From assembly GCA_018816865.1 (NCBI GenBank), contig JAHIUW010000029.1, forward strand, positions 1 to 64,000: DNA of 64,000 nt, given 5' to 3'. Below, one piece after another: positions 39,801-45,526 of the stretch (positions are counted from its first letter, which is position 1; each line of letters starts with the position of its first letter). The stretch is from Pseudomonadota bacterium. GTDB lineage: Bacteria > Desulfobacterota > Desulfovibrionia > Desulfovibrionales > Desulfovibrionaceae. The translations under genes and the position numbers were made by a program. The notes beneath the pieces are model-generated. The model worked only from the letters and a program-made list of their open reading frames with translations, had not been told where the DNA came from and searched no databases.

Positions 39801-41298
39801 GGCCGGGGCGTTCGTCAAGTTCCTGGGCGGCAACCTGAAAACCGCGACCCTGAACCTGACCCAAAACCTTGTGGCCGGAGTGCCGAGACTGTACGCGGAT
39901 ACCAGCGCCAAGACCGCTGCGGGGTACTTTAAAGCTGCCGTGGATGACCTGGCCGCACAGGCCAAGGTGAAGACGCTCCAATCCGACGAGACCAAGCTCC
40001 TGGAAGACCTCTACTACTCCGGCGTGACCGCCGACCAGTACATGAGAGAGCTGCAGGGTGAGATGCGCGGCGTTGGCGGCGTGGCCGGTGCCGGGCTGCG
40101 CAAACTGAATCATGGCCTGGGCCTGCCTATGAGCATGGCCGAACGCTACAACCGCTGCTCTTTGGCCCTGGCCGCATACCGGGCCGCCCGGGACGGCAAG
40201 GTGACGGCGGCGGATACGCTGCAAAAGGCCGGGAAGAAGAAGGGCGAGGCCTGGGGCTACGATGAGGCCAAGAGCTTTGCCGAGGGCATCGTCTACGATT
40301 CCCACTTCATGTACGGCAAAGCCAACCGGCCCGAGTTGTTCCGTGGCGGGACAGGCAACAAGATCATGAGCGCGGCCTACACCTTCCGGACCTTCTCCCA
40401 TGGGTTGCTTTCGTTGTGGCGGCACCTGCTGACCCAGAAGGGTTGGGCCGGGCGCAGGGCGTTTGCCATGTCCCTGGCTGCGAACACCGCCCTTGGGGGG
40501 CTGACCTCCTTACCCCTGTACGCGCTTGTCGTGGGCCTGATTCGCCAGCTCTTCGGCGAGGACCCTGCGGAAGAAGCCATGAAGCTGACGGACAACCAGA
40601 CCATGCGCGACATCATTATGTATGGAATTACAGCGCCTGCGGGTGTGACCATCTCCGGATCCCTCGGCATGGAGTTGCCCATGTTCGACCGGGTTGCCGT
40701 GGACAAGCCCATTGATGAGCAGATCAAGGGGAAGGCCCTGGAACTGATCGGTGTGCCGTGGGCCCTGTTCGAGGATGTGGTTGATTTCGCCGGACACACT
40801 GCCGAGGGCAAGTTTGCCCGGGCCACCGAGGACCTGGCCCCGGCCTTCCTTGCGAACATCATGAAGGCGTATCGGCTGCACAGCGAGGGAGCCTATTCCG
40901 CCAGCGGCAGGCCGATCAATATCCCCGGAGAGAGCGGGCCGATGAAGCTGACCACGGGCGAGGCCATTGCCCAGGGCATCGGGTTTTATCCCCTGAACCG
41001 GGCCAAGAGCTACGACCTGTACAAGACGGTCGAGGAATTGAAGGTCTACCGGCTCAACAAGCAGGACGAGTTGGTGCGCGAGTACCTTGAGGCCGTGCGC
41101 GAGAAGGACGGTGAGGCGCGGGCCAAGGTATTGAGCGAGTGGCGAGAATGGAACAGGAAAATGAAGGATGACGGCAGACCCGAGTTCATGATCAAGCCGT
41201 TGCCGGAGTTGTCCAGGCGGCGCGAGAAGGCCAACCAACCGTCGAGGCAGATGAGGCCCCGGGCGGAGAAGCTCAAGAGCGCTTACGGGCTCAACTAG
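30856..41298 (+). CDS. Giant multi-domain polyvalent protein (3,480 residues), probably ejected into the host
   Basis: Starts at TTG after TAGGAGGTCCCC. Visible parts: a repeated N-terminal motif IELIPLDEEQP (residues 5, 24, 359, 491); a Gly/Ala-rich membrane-compatible stretch (about 165-300); a polyvalent-associated segment (TKHTRDGHDLFVVRLSDRVD, about 863-925); an N6-adenine methylase domain (about 1,185-1,345; LEPSAGKG about 1,213-1,220, NPPF 1,273-1,276); a segment with FIEEIQSDWHQEGRNKGY (about 1,835-1,855); a zincin-like peptidase with HEAGLH (2,203-2,208); a barnase/EndoU/colicin-like nuclease pattern (about 2,390-2,560, LRKIVQTKHDIPAEIIKDLP); and a long helical C-terminal region with a membrane-like segment (about 3,202-3,234). 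The motif (L/R)(F/Y)SR recurs at 1,597, 2,114, 2,348 and 2,574, between domains. Known polyvalent proteins of phages carry effectors delivered with DNA. It is close in size to N4 virion RNA polymerase but shows none of its polymerase motifs. Confidence 0.85.
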   Translation: MPQQIELIPLDEEQPRVPAAGRQIMLVPLDDDQPEEKPSFVERFVMPGVEAAQAAQPVAAPKQDDDLWDMGSLKASFQPYADAARGLAAGSASVGESVGSGIQYLGNRFGADGMAGAGKDLADYYSKQGEAFAPPERIQGNVLDNPRLLGDPSWWAYNTAQMVPSLAAAMLPGAGAGKAVQIGGKALQLTPQVIARAAAFAQAVGAGTAGGALEGASTYREVLNNGGGEEEAARAAEIMGLGSTVLNAASFGTMLGKAGTGAAAKVGKHVLSAATEGVSEAAEEPWEEYAKSFAHYLETGDFDPKTWTKMVDAAKTRGLNVLGPAALTGGAGSMIAGGSESDGQTEQIAPQSNPQGRPVDLIPLEDTEAEPLTLGEEQLVQRGDAAFPKQQDQFLERAGQEREVPLDLTRIEQRGYPDAVEFDLDQAGREAARARYLESGQEQAATPQPVGPEGERAADLLRGLNRNLPVPFEARPDGTPIAMGEAQGTPIELVPMDEAQPVVADETQAKPVVIGEKPAQQTQEFQSVQVENMPGPDFEQLDGFLRRTPEMVPGRVVDAPMAREQKQENQERLPQEALRPMAQRIVNAENSFITSVMEQFGKSREQAENVLGEFKKAKVVKIDPVGGQYQLKDGRLWEQEVIDRAAGAKVEQTAGAYGIESHDAFVERMRSGEVTPNEIRGTLERAIEQEANIKAELSKLTKDKLLKMMGGITASRYKSERKEIVVRAAYDDMLMDFAMGGGLSFMVTGKASDSRAKALREKVLAYTKDDIKAYAERVQKARDDYAERVRAFKKAQDNPETLQEFKDFVGAQGEGKLTVEQRAKYDALRAEEARRVQQAEVERKGTVSQVRGMDDVDMELVETKHTRDGHDLFVVRLSDRVDKDKYRELLTKAKRLGGYYSRYAKGGAIPGFQFKTRAQADDFMALKEQSVSVAEQQAERKEEKRTKARSKLREAADAMDAKADEALGADRKTNTVKRAREAGYAEEQAQKQKAMAATMRRIADAVESGEAPALAGLTQKVQMERLESLLRRGQFERVRSENLPHEEGREIVAADIEHVKMPVPSIWRENIESLARDLSEMPGGKALAKQVRARISRGSGDSYVFNGTGDEELARKIRDKLKANGVTHQWWTIIETIPDVDRLARMGITKEFQLRDALRQYFSLRKAKAKADPLKAMERDLIGKKIPGFFPTPARIVGRMIEEAGIEPGMKVLEPSAGKGSIADKIREAEPGADLDTVEQNHSLRGILEAKGHRLVGSDFLEHQENYDRIVMNPPFENHQDIEHVRHAYDLLKPGGRIVSIMSSGPFFRSQRADVEFRSWLENIGATYEQLPEGTFKDSDVPTGTSTYMVTIDKSDGDVVESNQKRTDYEDDTRRKETTSPSRGQVEPQGQQGRQDAAQSQAERLRREIVEAAQVEHFFEDGKTVFDSFAFFNKLQEVVESGQMTLDEAMVFVRDTEKRVENLMQDVDEVPFGGSEGDVWIKDKIIEAMDAAAVEGIQRDTAIDEYARVLGALRQGRGLSYKSISENYGRDVARDLRDRFGPGIFKRDGWGADEIAGELGFIDDSGRADGHALIEYLQDKAKTKGQIDEDHPEPSVRFSRRRTSFYSALGRAVESMDFKAMPATALASRIKKTSGIKQEELDDLGLLEWLSTVDGKVTKEQVLAYIEAGGPQLEEVVKREGGNTWRGGAARANRVREALMEFFPGDTRLPNRESALERVELEDRPKINRLYDELDAASDLMMIPPDAMDDTKFSQYQLPGGENYREVLLKLPLTGQAVYDNLAMKMFGKSFKALDFAQSRQVTNARRNSKPYHGQHWVEENVLAHVRLNDRVGADGGKVLFIEEIQSDWHQEGRNKGYNGAGAEILKEYEALAMKNIHAGLTEQEKSRLLELRPLVAGKGAGGVPNAPFKKSWYLLAFKRVLRMAAEQGYDSVAWTPGEVQAERYDLSKQINMASAIANGDGTYNLVVEDKSGNEVSPYSRSGKTVTPQEMEDTIGKDLTAKIIAGADAAKGKPWPKTSPINPAFFTLRGLDLKVGGDGMKGFYDNILPKEVGKYVKKLDKDTKVGTTEVPVVAVGDQAPQEARTRGLDSDYKDVWSVPITDKMRLAVLQGQPLYSRRGQRNTKGISVNDVSQVVDRQQAMSDNAPEIKIIQAMNNLPVHVREEYERRGGGFPESAYDEQTGIVYFIANNIESMDRAYALWLHEAGLHNGVRGLFPSDTHYRNMMDHVYRSAPRNSLREIEKLYGFNPGKVEDRWQAAEEHLARIAEKVRMREVLAPRERNIWQRFVIALQRFMRRIFKGGTLADSDIVDIVLDAVRWTVTGKPTGGARVAYQRATGEAQARPTSTSRFSRSSRKRGPGSSAVPETEWTQDSAGQQVAADMRAWKKQVDEALAGTLPSRQILQVGTTPDVLQKLGAKGLPMAMRQSDLRKIVQTKHDIPAEIIKDLPLHMWQPLAVFDSSTTSNSFAVLTELEHNGEGLVAMVHLDVDDMGNLMMNKVASVHDRSGKDAGSPGWQWVVNQIREGRLRYYDKKRSSRWLKDRSGLQLPGVLQPESYRGKRILTEKDIVKPQGATLFSRSSEAPEMKGGVPTREQDPSFWATVREMKRQGALKPKDIRMLERIFRQPYWIAKEHEKFAPFIKIEQDREAARTDAQLRSWEEVNDHLKALDKDGKKTLSQVIWHIEGKKLKEVEAGKFLKDGVDENGHQKYRTNPKHYEQLFQTLTKHGIPEDVATAVAAVRRTLDRDMLAAYNRLRRMRESHEDAGYIEEYRTMMGQVHNYFPHVRRGTHYVRIFDKKTGETLYREHFSALPTMKKFVGATVMRKALAEVRKNNPDADLSWDWGKNEGLPEDVYGYTIPVDAMEQIINAAIDRQGGDKESRAKVKSLMHEAVSDVLKTRGWSRHTIKRQGIPGHEMNDIAGVLFDYKSGLYGWLTKMDAAKAFTGELYKIDAKKQPRLYGYSARYVQDMLQNADRVDQIVSMVKAGAFVKFLGGNLKTATLNLTQNLVAGVPRLYADTSAKTAAGYFKAAVDDLAAQAKVKTLQSDETKLLEDLYYSGVTADQYMRELQGEMRGVGGVAGAGLRKLNHGLGLPMSMAERYNRCSLALAAYRAARDGKVTAADTLQKAGKKKGEAWGYDEAKSFAEGIVYDSHFMYGKANRPELFRGGTGNKIMSAAYTFRTFSHGLLSLWRHLLTQKGWAGRRAFAMSLAANTALGGLTSLPLYALVVGLIRQLFGEDPAEEAMKLTDNQTMRDIIMYGITAPAGVTISGSLGMELPMFDRVAVDKPIDEQIKGKALELIGVPWALFEDVVDFAGHTAEGKFARATEDLAPAFLANIMKAYRLHSEGAYSASGRPINIPGESGPMKLTTGEAIAQGIGFYPLNRAKSYDLYKTVEELKVYRLNKQDELVREYLEAVREKDGEARAKVLSEWREWNRKMKDDGRPEFMIKPLPELSRRREKANQPSRQMRPRAEKLKSAYGLN

Positions 41299-41522
41299 AG
41301 GGACATGACGACCATCCAGGAAAAGACCGTGAGGCCTATCCCAATAAGGATGCCTAACGGCTTCATAATGATGGCGGCACCGAAGAGATAGGTGAGGAGC
41401 GCGGGCATTACCCCGATCCATCCGCCGAACAGAACGAAGCACAGGATGATTGCCCCCACAATATATACTGGGGACATATACAAATCGTGCAACGAGAAAC
41501 GGATTGGCCTTGGATCAAACAT
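41295..41522 (-). CDS. 75-residue membrane protein at the prophage right edge
   Basis: Two or three hydrophobic helices (YIVGAIILCFVLFGGWIGVM, LGILIGIGLTVFSWMVVMSL) and few charges. The ATG at 41,522 has GGGGAAGG upstream; a longer start would include a low-complexity region. Its stop overlaps the stop of the giant gene tail to tail. Lying between the last phage gene and the tRNA, it may be a phage exclusion protein or a chromosomal remnant. No family recognised. Confidence 0.55.
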   Translation of the reverse strand: MFDPRPIRFSLHDLYMSPVYIVGAIILCFVLFGGWIGVMPALLTYLFGAAIIMKPLGILIGIGLTVFSWMVVMSL

Positions 41523-41602
41523 GCCTTCCCCATACACCACTTTTGCCCCTGTTGGTAAGGGAAAAGTGATGGTGTTTTGCCCCTTGGGAAGGGGTCTGCG
41601 AC

Positions 41603-41648
41603 CGGGCGCAAATCGGGCGCAAATCGGTCGCACGGTGCGCCCGATTTT
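41603..41648. repeat. Arm-site-like repeats near the prophage right end
   Basis: CGGGCGCAAAT occurs twice in tandem (41,603-41,613 and 41,614-41,624), is followed by CGGTCGCA, and an inverted copy GTGCGCCCGATTTT lies at 41,635-41,648. Clusters of short direct and inverted copies about 80-120 bases from a tRNA 3' end are typical of integrase arm-binding sites in an attachment region. The core crossover site and the other end are not visible. Confidence 0.5.
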
Positions 41649-41672
41649 GGTAGTTTCTGGTAGATTTTGACA

Positions 41673-41717
41673 GAATAGAAAAAGGGCTGATATGGTCGCA
41701 AAACCGTATCAGCCCTT
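41673..41717 (-). terminator. Terminator of the tRNA-Asn gene
   Basis: On the minus strand AAGGGCTGATACGGT (41,717-41,703) pairs with ACCATATCAGCCCTT (41,695-41,681), 15 pairs with one G-U. TTTCT follows. It lies just after the tRNA 3' end, and can also work in the plus direction for late phage transcription. Confidence 0.85.
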
Positions 41718-41725
41718 GATTTCCT

Positions 41726-41801
41726 TGGCTCCCCAGCACGGACTTGAACCGCGAACCTAGTGATTAACAGTCACCCGCTCTGCCAATTGAGCTACTGGGG
41801 A
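41726..41801 (-). tRNA. tRNA-Asn (anticodon GUU)
   Basis: A complete cloverleaf on the minus strand: acceptor TCCCCAG/CTGGGGA, D-arm GCTC...AGC with AATTGGCAG, anticodon stem GGTGA/TCACT around CTGTTAA (anticodon GTT), T-arm CGCGG/CCGTG around TTCAAGT, discriminator G and an encoded CCA. Length 76 bases including CCA. The prophage lies on its 3' side, the usual arrangement for integration into a tRNA gene. Confidence 0.97.
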
Positions 41802-41836
41802 TCGCTTGTCGTGAGTTTCCTCGGCGACGGAAAGAC

Positions 41837-41865
41837 CTTTTAGGCAGATACCAAATCTTCGTCAA
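41837..41865 (-). promoter_or_regulatory. Promoter of the tRNA-Asn gene
   Basis: On the minus strand TTGACG (41,865-41,860), a 17-base spacer and TAAAAG (41,842-41,837), about 30 bases before the tRNA 5' end. Good sigma-70 spacing. Confidence 0.75.
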
Positions 41866-41934
41866 GGGCAAAGTGTGAGTTCCCGAAAAAAACCAAAAAA
41901 AGCGATTCCAGGGGGGAAGAGACCCCCTCCGTCC

Positions 41935-41963
41935 TTGACGCCCCCCGGTAATCTGAATAAAGC
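41935..41963 (+). promoter_or_regulatory. Promoter of the lysS-envelope operon
   Basis: TTGACG (41,935-41,940), a 17-base spacer and TAAAGC (41,958-41,963), 44 bases before the lysS start. A GGGGG/CCCCC inverted repeat around 41,911-41,928 lies just upstream. The operon downstream has no other clear promoter before lpxI. Confidence 0.65.
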
Positions 41964-42007
41964 TCTCAGGTTCTTCTTACGTAGAAAGATTTGATGGAGA
42001 AAGAGCG

Positions 42008-43606
42008 TTGAGCAAGAAGGGCAAGAACCCTACAGACAGGCAGGTCAAGCTTCCGGTCAAGTCGCCGTATGTCGAGCGTTTTCAGCCCATGCTACGGGCT
42101 TTGCAAGACAGCGGTGAATTGAACGAGGTTATGAAGAACCGCGTAGGCAAGGCGTGCACCTTGTTGGACGAGGGTATTTCGCTGTTCCCCAATGATTTCC
42201 GTCAGGACACTCACGTTGCCGATCTTTTCGAGGCATATGAGTCCGTTGACGGTGAGCAGTTGGAGGCACTGGACGTTTCGTTCAGCCTGGCGGGTCGTAT
42301 TGTGTCCCACCGATCCTTTGGCAAGGTGATCTTCTTCCATCTCAAGGACGTCAGCGGCAGGATGCAAATCTATGTGGCGCGGGACGACCTGGGGATTGAG
42401 GCCTATCAGACCTTCAAGAAGTACGACATCGGCGATATCGTCGGTGTGATCGGCGGGTTGTTCCGGACCAAGACTGGCGAACTTACGGTCAAGGCGACCA
42501 GTGTGCGTTTGCTGACCAAGTCCATGCGTCCCCTGCCCGAAAAATACCACGGCCTGAAGGATGTGGAGACCCGCTATCGCCAGCGCTACGTGGACCTGAT
42601 CGTCACGGAGCGCACCAAGGATATTTTCATCAAGCGCACCAAGATCGTGCGTGAGTTCCGCACGTTTATGGAGTCGAGGGGCTTCATGGAAGTCGAAACC
42701 CCCATGCTGCAGCCCCTGGCCGGTGGCGCCACGGCGCGGCCGTTTGAGACGCATCATAATGCCTTGGACATCAAACTCTACATGCGCATCGCCCCGGAGC
42801 TGTATCTGAAGCGGCTTATCGTGGGCGGGTTCGAGCGGGTCTTCGAGATCAACCGCAGCTTCCGCAACGAAGGCACCAGCACCCAGCACAACCCTGAATT
42901 CACCATGTGCGAGTTCTACTGGGCCTATGCGACCTTCGAGGACCTGATGGACCTGACCGAGGAGCTGTTCGCCCATATCGCCCAGGAGGTCTGTGGTTCC
43001 ACCGTGGTTCCCTATCAGGGCACGGAGGTCGATCTGACTCCGGGCAAATGGACCCGCATGGGCTTCCATGAATCCCTGGAAAAGATCGGCGGTATCGAGC
43101 CGGAATGGTATCAGGACTACGACAAGGCCGTGGCCTTGGTGAAGAAGGAGGGCGAGAAGGTCGTGGACGGCGAGGTGCTGGGCAAGGTCCAGGCCAAGCT
43201 GTTTGACATGTTCGTGGAGCCCAAGCTGATCCAGCCGCACTTTATCTATCATTATCCCACTGATATTTCTCCCTTGTCGCGTCGTAACGACTTGAACCCC
43301 GAGATCACCGACCGCTTTGAACTGTTCATGTCCGGTCGCGAACTGGCCAACGCCTTTTCGGAATTGAACGACCCGGTGGACCAGCGGGTGCGCTTCGAGG
43401 CCCAGGTCGCCGAGAAGGAGGCCGGGGATGACGAGGCCCACGCCATGGACGACGATTACGTGCGGGCGTTGGAATATGGCATGCCGCCCACTGCGGGCCA
43501 GGGAATCGGCATTGATCGTCTCGTGATGCTGTTGACCGATTCGGCCAGCATCCGCGAGGTGATTCTCTTTCCGCTGCTTAAGCCGGAGGGCTCCGCCGGA
43601 TCATGA
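42008..43606 (+). CDS. lysS: Lysyl-tRNA synthetase, class II
   Basis: A 532-residue enzyme that charges tRNA-Lys. After an about 60-residue extension come the OB-fold anticodon-binding domain (LAGRIVSHRSFGKVIFFHLK) and the class II core. The core shows motif 2 in FEINRSFRNEGTSTQHNPEF and motif 3 at the end in GQGIGIDRLVMLL. Slightly longer than the usual about 500 because of the N-terminus. Starts at TTG after TGGAGAAAG. The stop overlaps the next ATG (ATGA), so it heads a translationally linked chain with lipoprotein export genes. Confidence 0.97.
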   Translation: MSKKGKNPTDRQVKLPVKSPYVERFQPMLRALQDSGELNEVMKNRVGKACTLLDEGISLFPNDFRQDTHVADLFEAYESVDGEQLEALDVSFSLAGRIVSHRSFGKVIFFHLKDVSGRMQIYVARDDLGIEAYQTFKKYDIGDIVGVIGGLFRTKTGELTVKATSVRLLTKSMRPLPEKYHGLKDVETRYRQRYVDLIVTERTKDIFIKRTKIVREFRTFMESRGFMEVETPMLQPLAGGATARPFETHHNALDIKLYMRIAPELYLKRLIVGGFERVFEINRSFRNEGTSTQHNPEFTMCEFYWAYATFEDLMDLTEELFAHIAQEVCGSTVVPYQGTEVDLTPGKWTRMGFHESLEKIGGIEPEWYQDYDKAVALVKKEGEKVVDGEVLGKVQAKLFDMFVEPKLIQPHFIYHYPTDISPLSRRNDLNPEITDRFELFMSGRELANAFSELNDPVDQRVRFEAQVAEKEAGDDEAHAMDDDYVRALEYGMPPTAGQGIGIDRLVMLLTDSASIREVILFPLLKPEGSAGS

Positions 43607-44844
43607 GCTTCGAGAGATTCATCGCCATGCGCTACCTGTTTGCCCGGCGCAAACAGGCATTCATCTCGGTCATTTCCCTGATTTCCATCGTGGGAGTGGC
43701 CATCGGTGTGGCGTCGCTCATTGTAGTGCTTGGGGTCATGAATGGCATGAGCACCGATTTGAGGGACAAGATTCTGGGAGTGAATGCGCATCTGCTCGTG
43801 GGAAGCGTGGATTCTTCCATCGAAGAGTATCGGACGTTGGTTGATACGGCGCTGAAAGTGAAGGGCGTGACGGGGGTCATGCCCTTTGTGTATTCCGAGG
43901 TCATGTTGTCCACCCGTCATGGGGTCAAGGGCGTCGTGCTGCGGGGGATCGATCCTGCGGACGCGGCCCAGGTACTGACCTTGGACAAGGACATGGTGGA
44001 AGGGCAGCTTGCTGATCTGGCAGGAGGCTATGGCCCGGCAGGCGGCCCCCCAGGTATTGTCGTGGGCAAGGAACTTGCCCAGCGGCTGGGAGTTCGCAGG
44101 GGCAGCCTGTTGAATATCCTCACCCCCTCCGGCATGACCACCGCCGCTGGGTTCAAACCCAAGATTCAGACCGTGCGTGTCGTGGCCGTGTTCAAGACCG
44201 GGATGTACGAGTATGATTCGTCCCTGGCGTACGTCAGTATCTCCTCCGCACAAAATCTCCTTGGGTTCAAGTCCGATTCCGTGAGTGGCCTTGAGTTGAA
44301 GGTTGACGACGTGGATCATGCCGATGAGATCGGCCTGGCACTCAAGGAAGAGATTGGTGGGTTCCCGCTGTACGTGCGGAACTGGAAGGAGATGAACGAG
44401 AATCTCTATGCGGCGCTTGCCCTGGAGAAACTGGCCATTTCAATCATCCTGGTCATGATCGTGCTTGTGGGTTCGTTTTCCATCGTGACCACCCTGGTGA
44501 TGTTGGTTATGGAAAAAACCAGGGATATCGCCATCTTGATGTCCATGGGAGCCACGCGCAAGAGCATCCGCGCCATCTTTATGCTTCAGGGAGTGATCAT
44601 CGGCATGGCCGGAACGGCGGCTGGATTTGCCCTGGGGCTGACGCTGTGCTTTCTGCTGAAGAGATTTCAATTCATCACCCTGCCCAAGGGCATCTATTCC
44701 TTGGACTACCTGCCTGTGCTGCTGGAGTGGCCCGACCTGGTGGCTATCGGCGTATCAGCCCTTGTGCTCTGCTTTCTGGCCACCGTGTACCCTGCCCGTC
44801 AGGCCTCGCGGCTGACCCCGGTGGAGGCGCTCCGCTATGAGTAA
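43603..44844 (+). CDS. lolC: Lipoprotein-releasing ABC permease (LolC/LolE family)
   Basis: A 413-residue FtsX-type permease. N-terminal cytoplasmic helix and first membrane helix (FISVISLISIVGVAIGVASL), a large periplasmic domain to about residue 270, and three C-terminal helices (ISIILVMIVLVGSFSIVTTL; GVIIGMAGTAAGFALGLTLC; LVAIGVSALVLCFLATVYPA) form the LolC/E topology. With LolD it lifts mature lipoproteins out of the inner membrane. Only one permease gene is present here, so it probably works as a homodimer (LolF-like). Coupled to lysS upstream and overlapping lolD downstream. Confidence 0.93.
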   Translation: MSFERFIAMRYLFARRKQAFISVISLISIVGVAIGVASLIVVLGVMNGMSTDLRDKILGVNAHLLVGSVDSSIEEYRTLVDTALKVKGVTGVMPFVYSEVMLSTRHGVKGVVLRGIDPADAAQVLTLDKDMVEGQLADLAGGYGPAGGPPGIVVGKELAQRLGVRRGSLLNILTPSGMTTAAGFKPKIQTVRVVAVFKTGMYEYDSSLAYVSISSAQNLLGFKSDSVSGLELKVDDVDHADEIGLALKEEIGGFPLYVRNWKEMNENLYAALALEKLAISIILVMIVLVGSFSIVTTLVMLVMEKTRDIAILMSMGATRKSIRAIFMLQGVIIGMAGTAAGFALGLTLCFLLKRFQFITLPKGIYSLDYLPVLLEWPDLVAIGVSALVLCFLATVYPARQASRLTPVEALRYE

Positions 44845-45526
44845 TTTCCCGTTGTATGATTTGCGGGGTGTTGGTAAGGAGTACCCCGGGCCGACCGGAA
44901 CGATAGAGATTCTTAAAGGGTTGGATCTGCGCGTGGAAGAGGGGCAGAGCGTAGCCGTGCTGGGGGCATCGGGCTCGGGCAAGTCCACGCTGCTGCATGT
45001 GCTGGGAACCTTGGACACGGCAACTTGCGGCGATGTCTTCTTCCGCGGCGAGGATTTGAACGCCCTTGACGAAGAGGCCAGGGCCAGGCTCCGCAACAGG
45101 GAAGTCGGCTTTGTCTTTCAGTTTCATCACCTGCTTCCGGAGTTCACGACTCTGGAGAATATCGCCATGCCCGGCCTGATCTCCGGGATGCCCAGGGCCG
45201 AGGCCCTGGCAAGGGCCGCCGAGGTCCTGAAATTGACCGGTCTGGATCAACGCTCGTCGCACAAGGTCACCACCTTGTCCGGAGGCGAACGCCAGCGGGC
45301 GGCCATTGCCAGGGCGATCCTGCTCAGGCCCCGGGTGCTGCTGGCCGACGAGCCGACAGGAAATTTGGATGAGAAGACTGGAGCGCGGATCGCTCGTCTT
45401 CTCTTTGATTTGAATGAAGAATTGGGGATGGCTATGGTGGTTGTTACCCACAATGTTGAACTGGCCCGCCAGATGGGCCGGCGCCTTGAGCTACGTTCCG
45501 GAGAACTCTATGAGCATACGAGCTAA
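44837..45526 (+). CDS. lolD: Lipoprotein-releasing ABC ATPase
   Basis: A 229-residue ABC ATPase. Walker A GASGSGKST (residues 43-51), Q-loop FQFHHLLPEF, signature LSGGERQRAAIARA, Walker B RVLLADEPTGNLD and the switch histidine in VVVTHN are all intact. It overlaps the permease by eight bases and bamA by 17. Drives lipoprotein release to the periplasmic carrier. Confidence 0.95.
   Translation: MSNFPLYDLRGVGKEYPGPTGTIEILKGLDLRVEEGQSVAVLGASGSGKSTLLHVLGTLDTATCGDVFFRGEDLNALDEEARARLRNREVGFVFQFHHLLPEFTTLENIAMPGLISGMPRAEALARAAEVLKLTGLDQRSSHKVTTLSGGERQRAAIARAILLRPRVLLADEPTGNLDEKTGARIARLLFDLNEELGMAMVVVTHNVELARQMGRRLELRSGELYEHTS

Noticed and set aside
30856-41298. Giant gene as an N4-type virion RNA polymerase
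   Set aside because: Length is nearly that of the N4 enzyme, but I find no polymerase motifs (DxxGR, RxxxKxxxxxxYG, HDS); the visible domains are of the polyvalent type.
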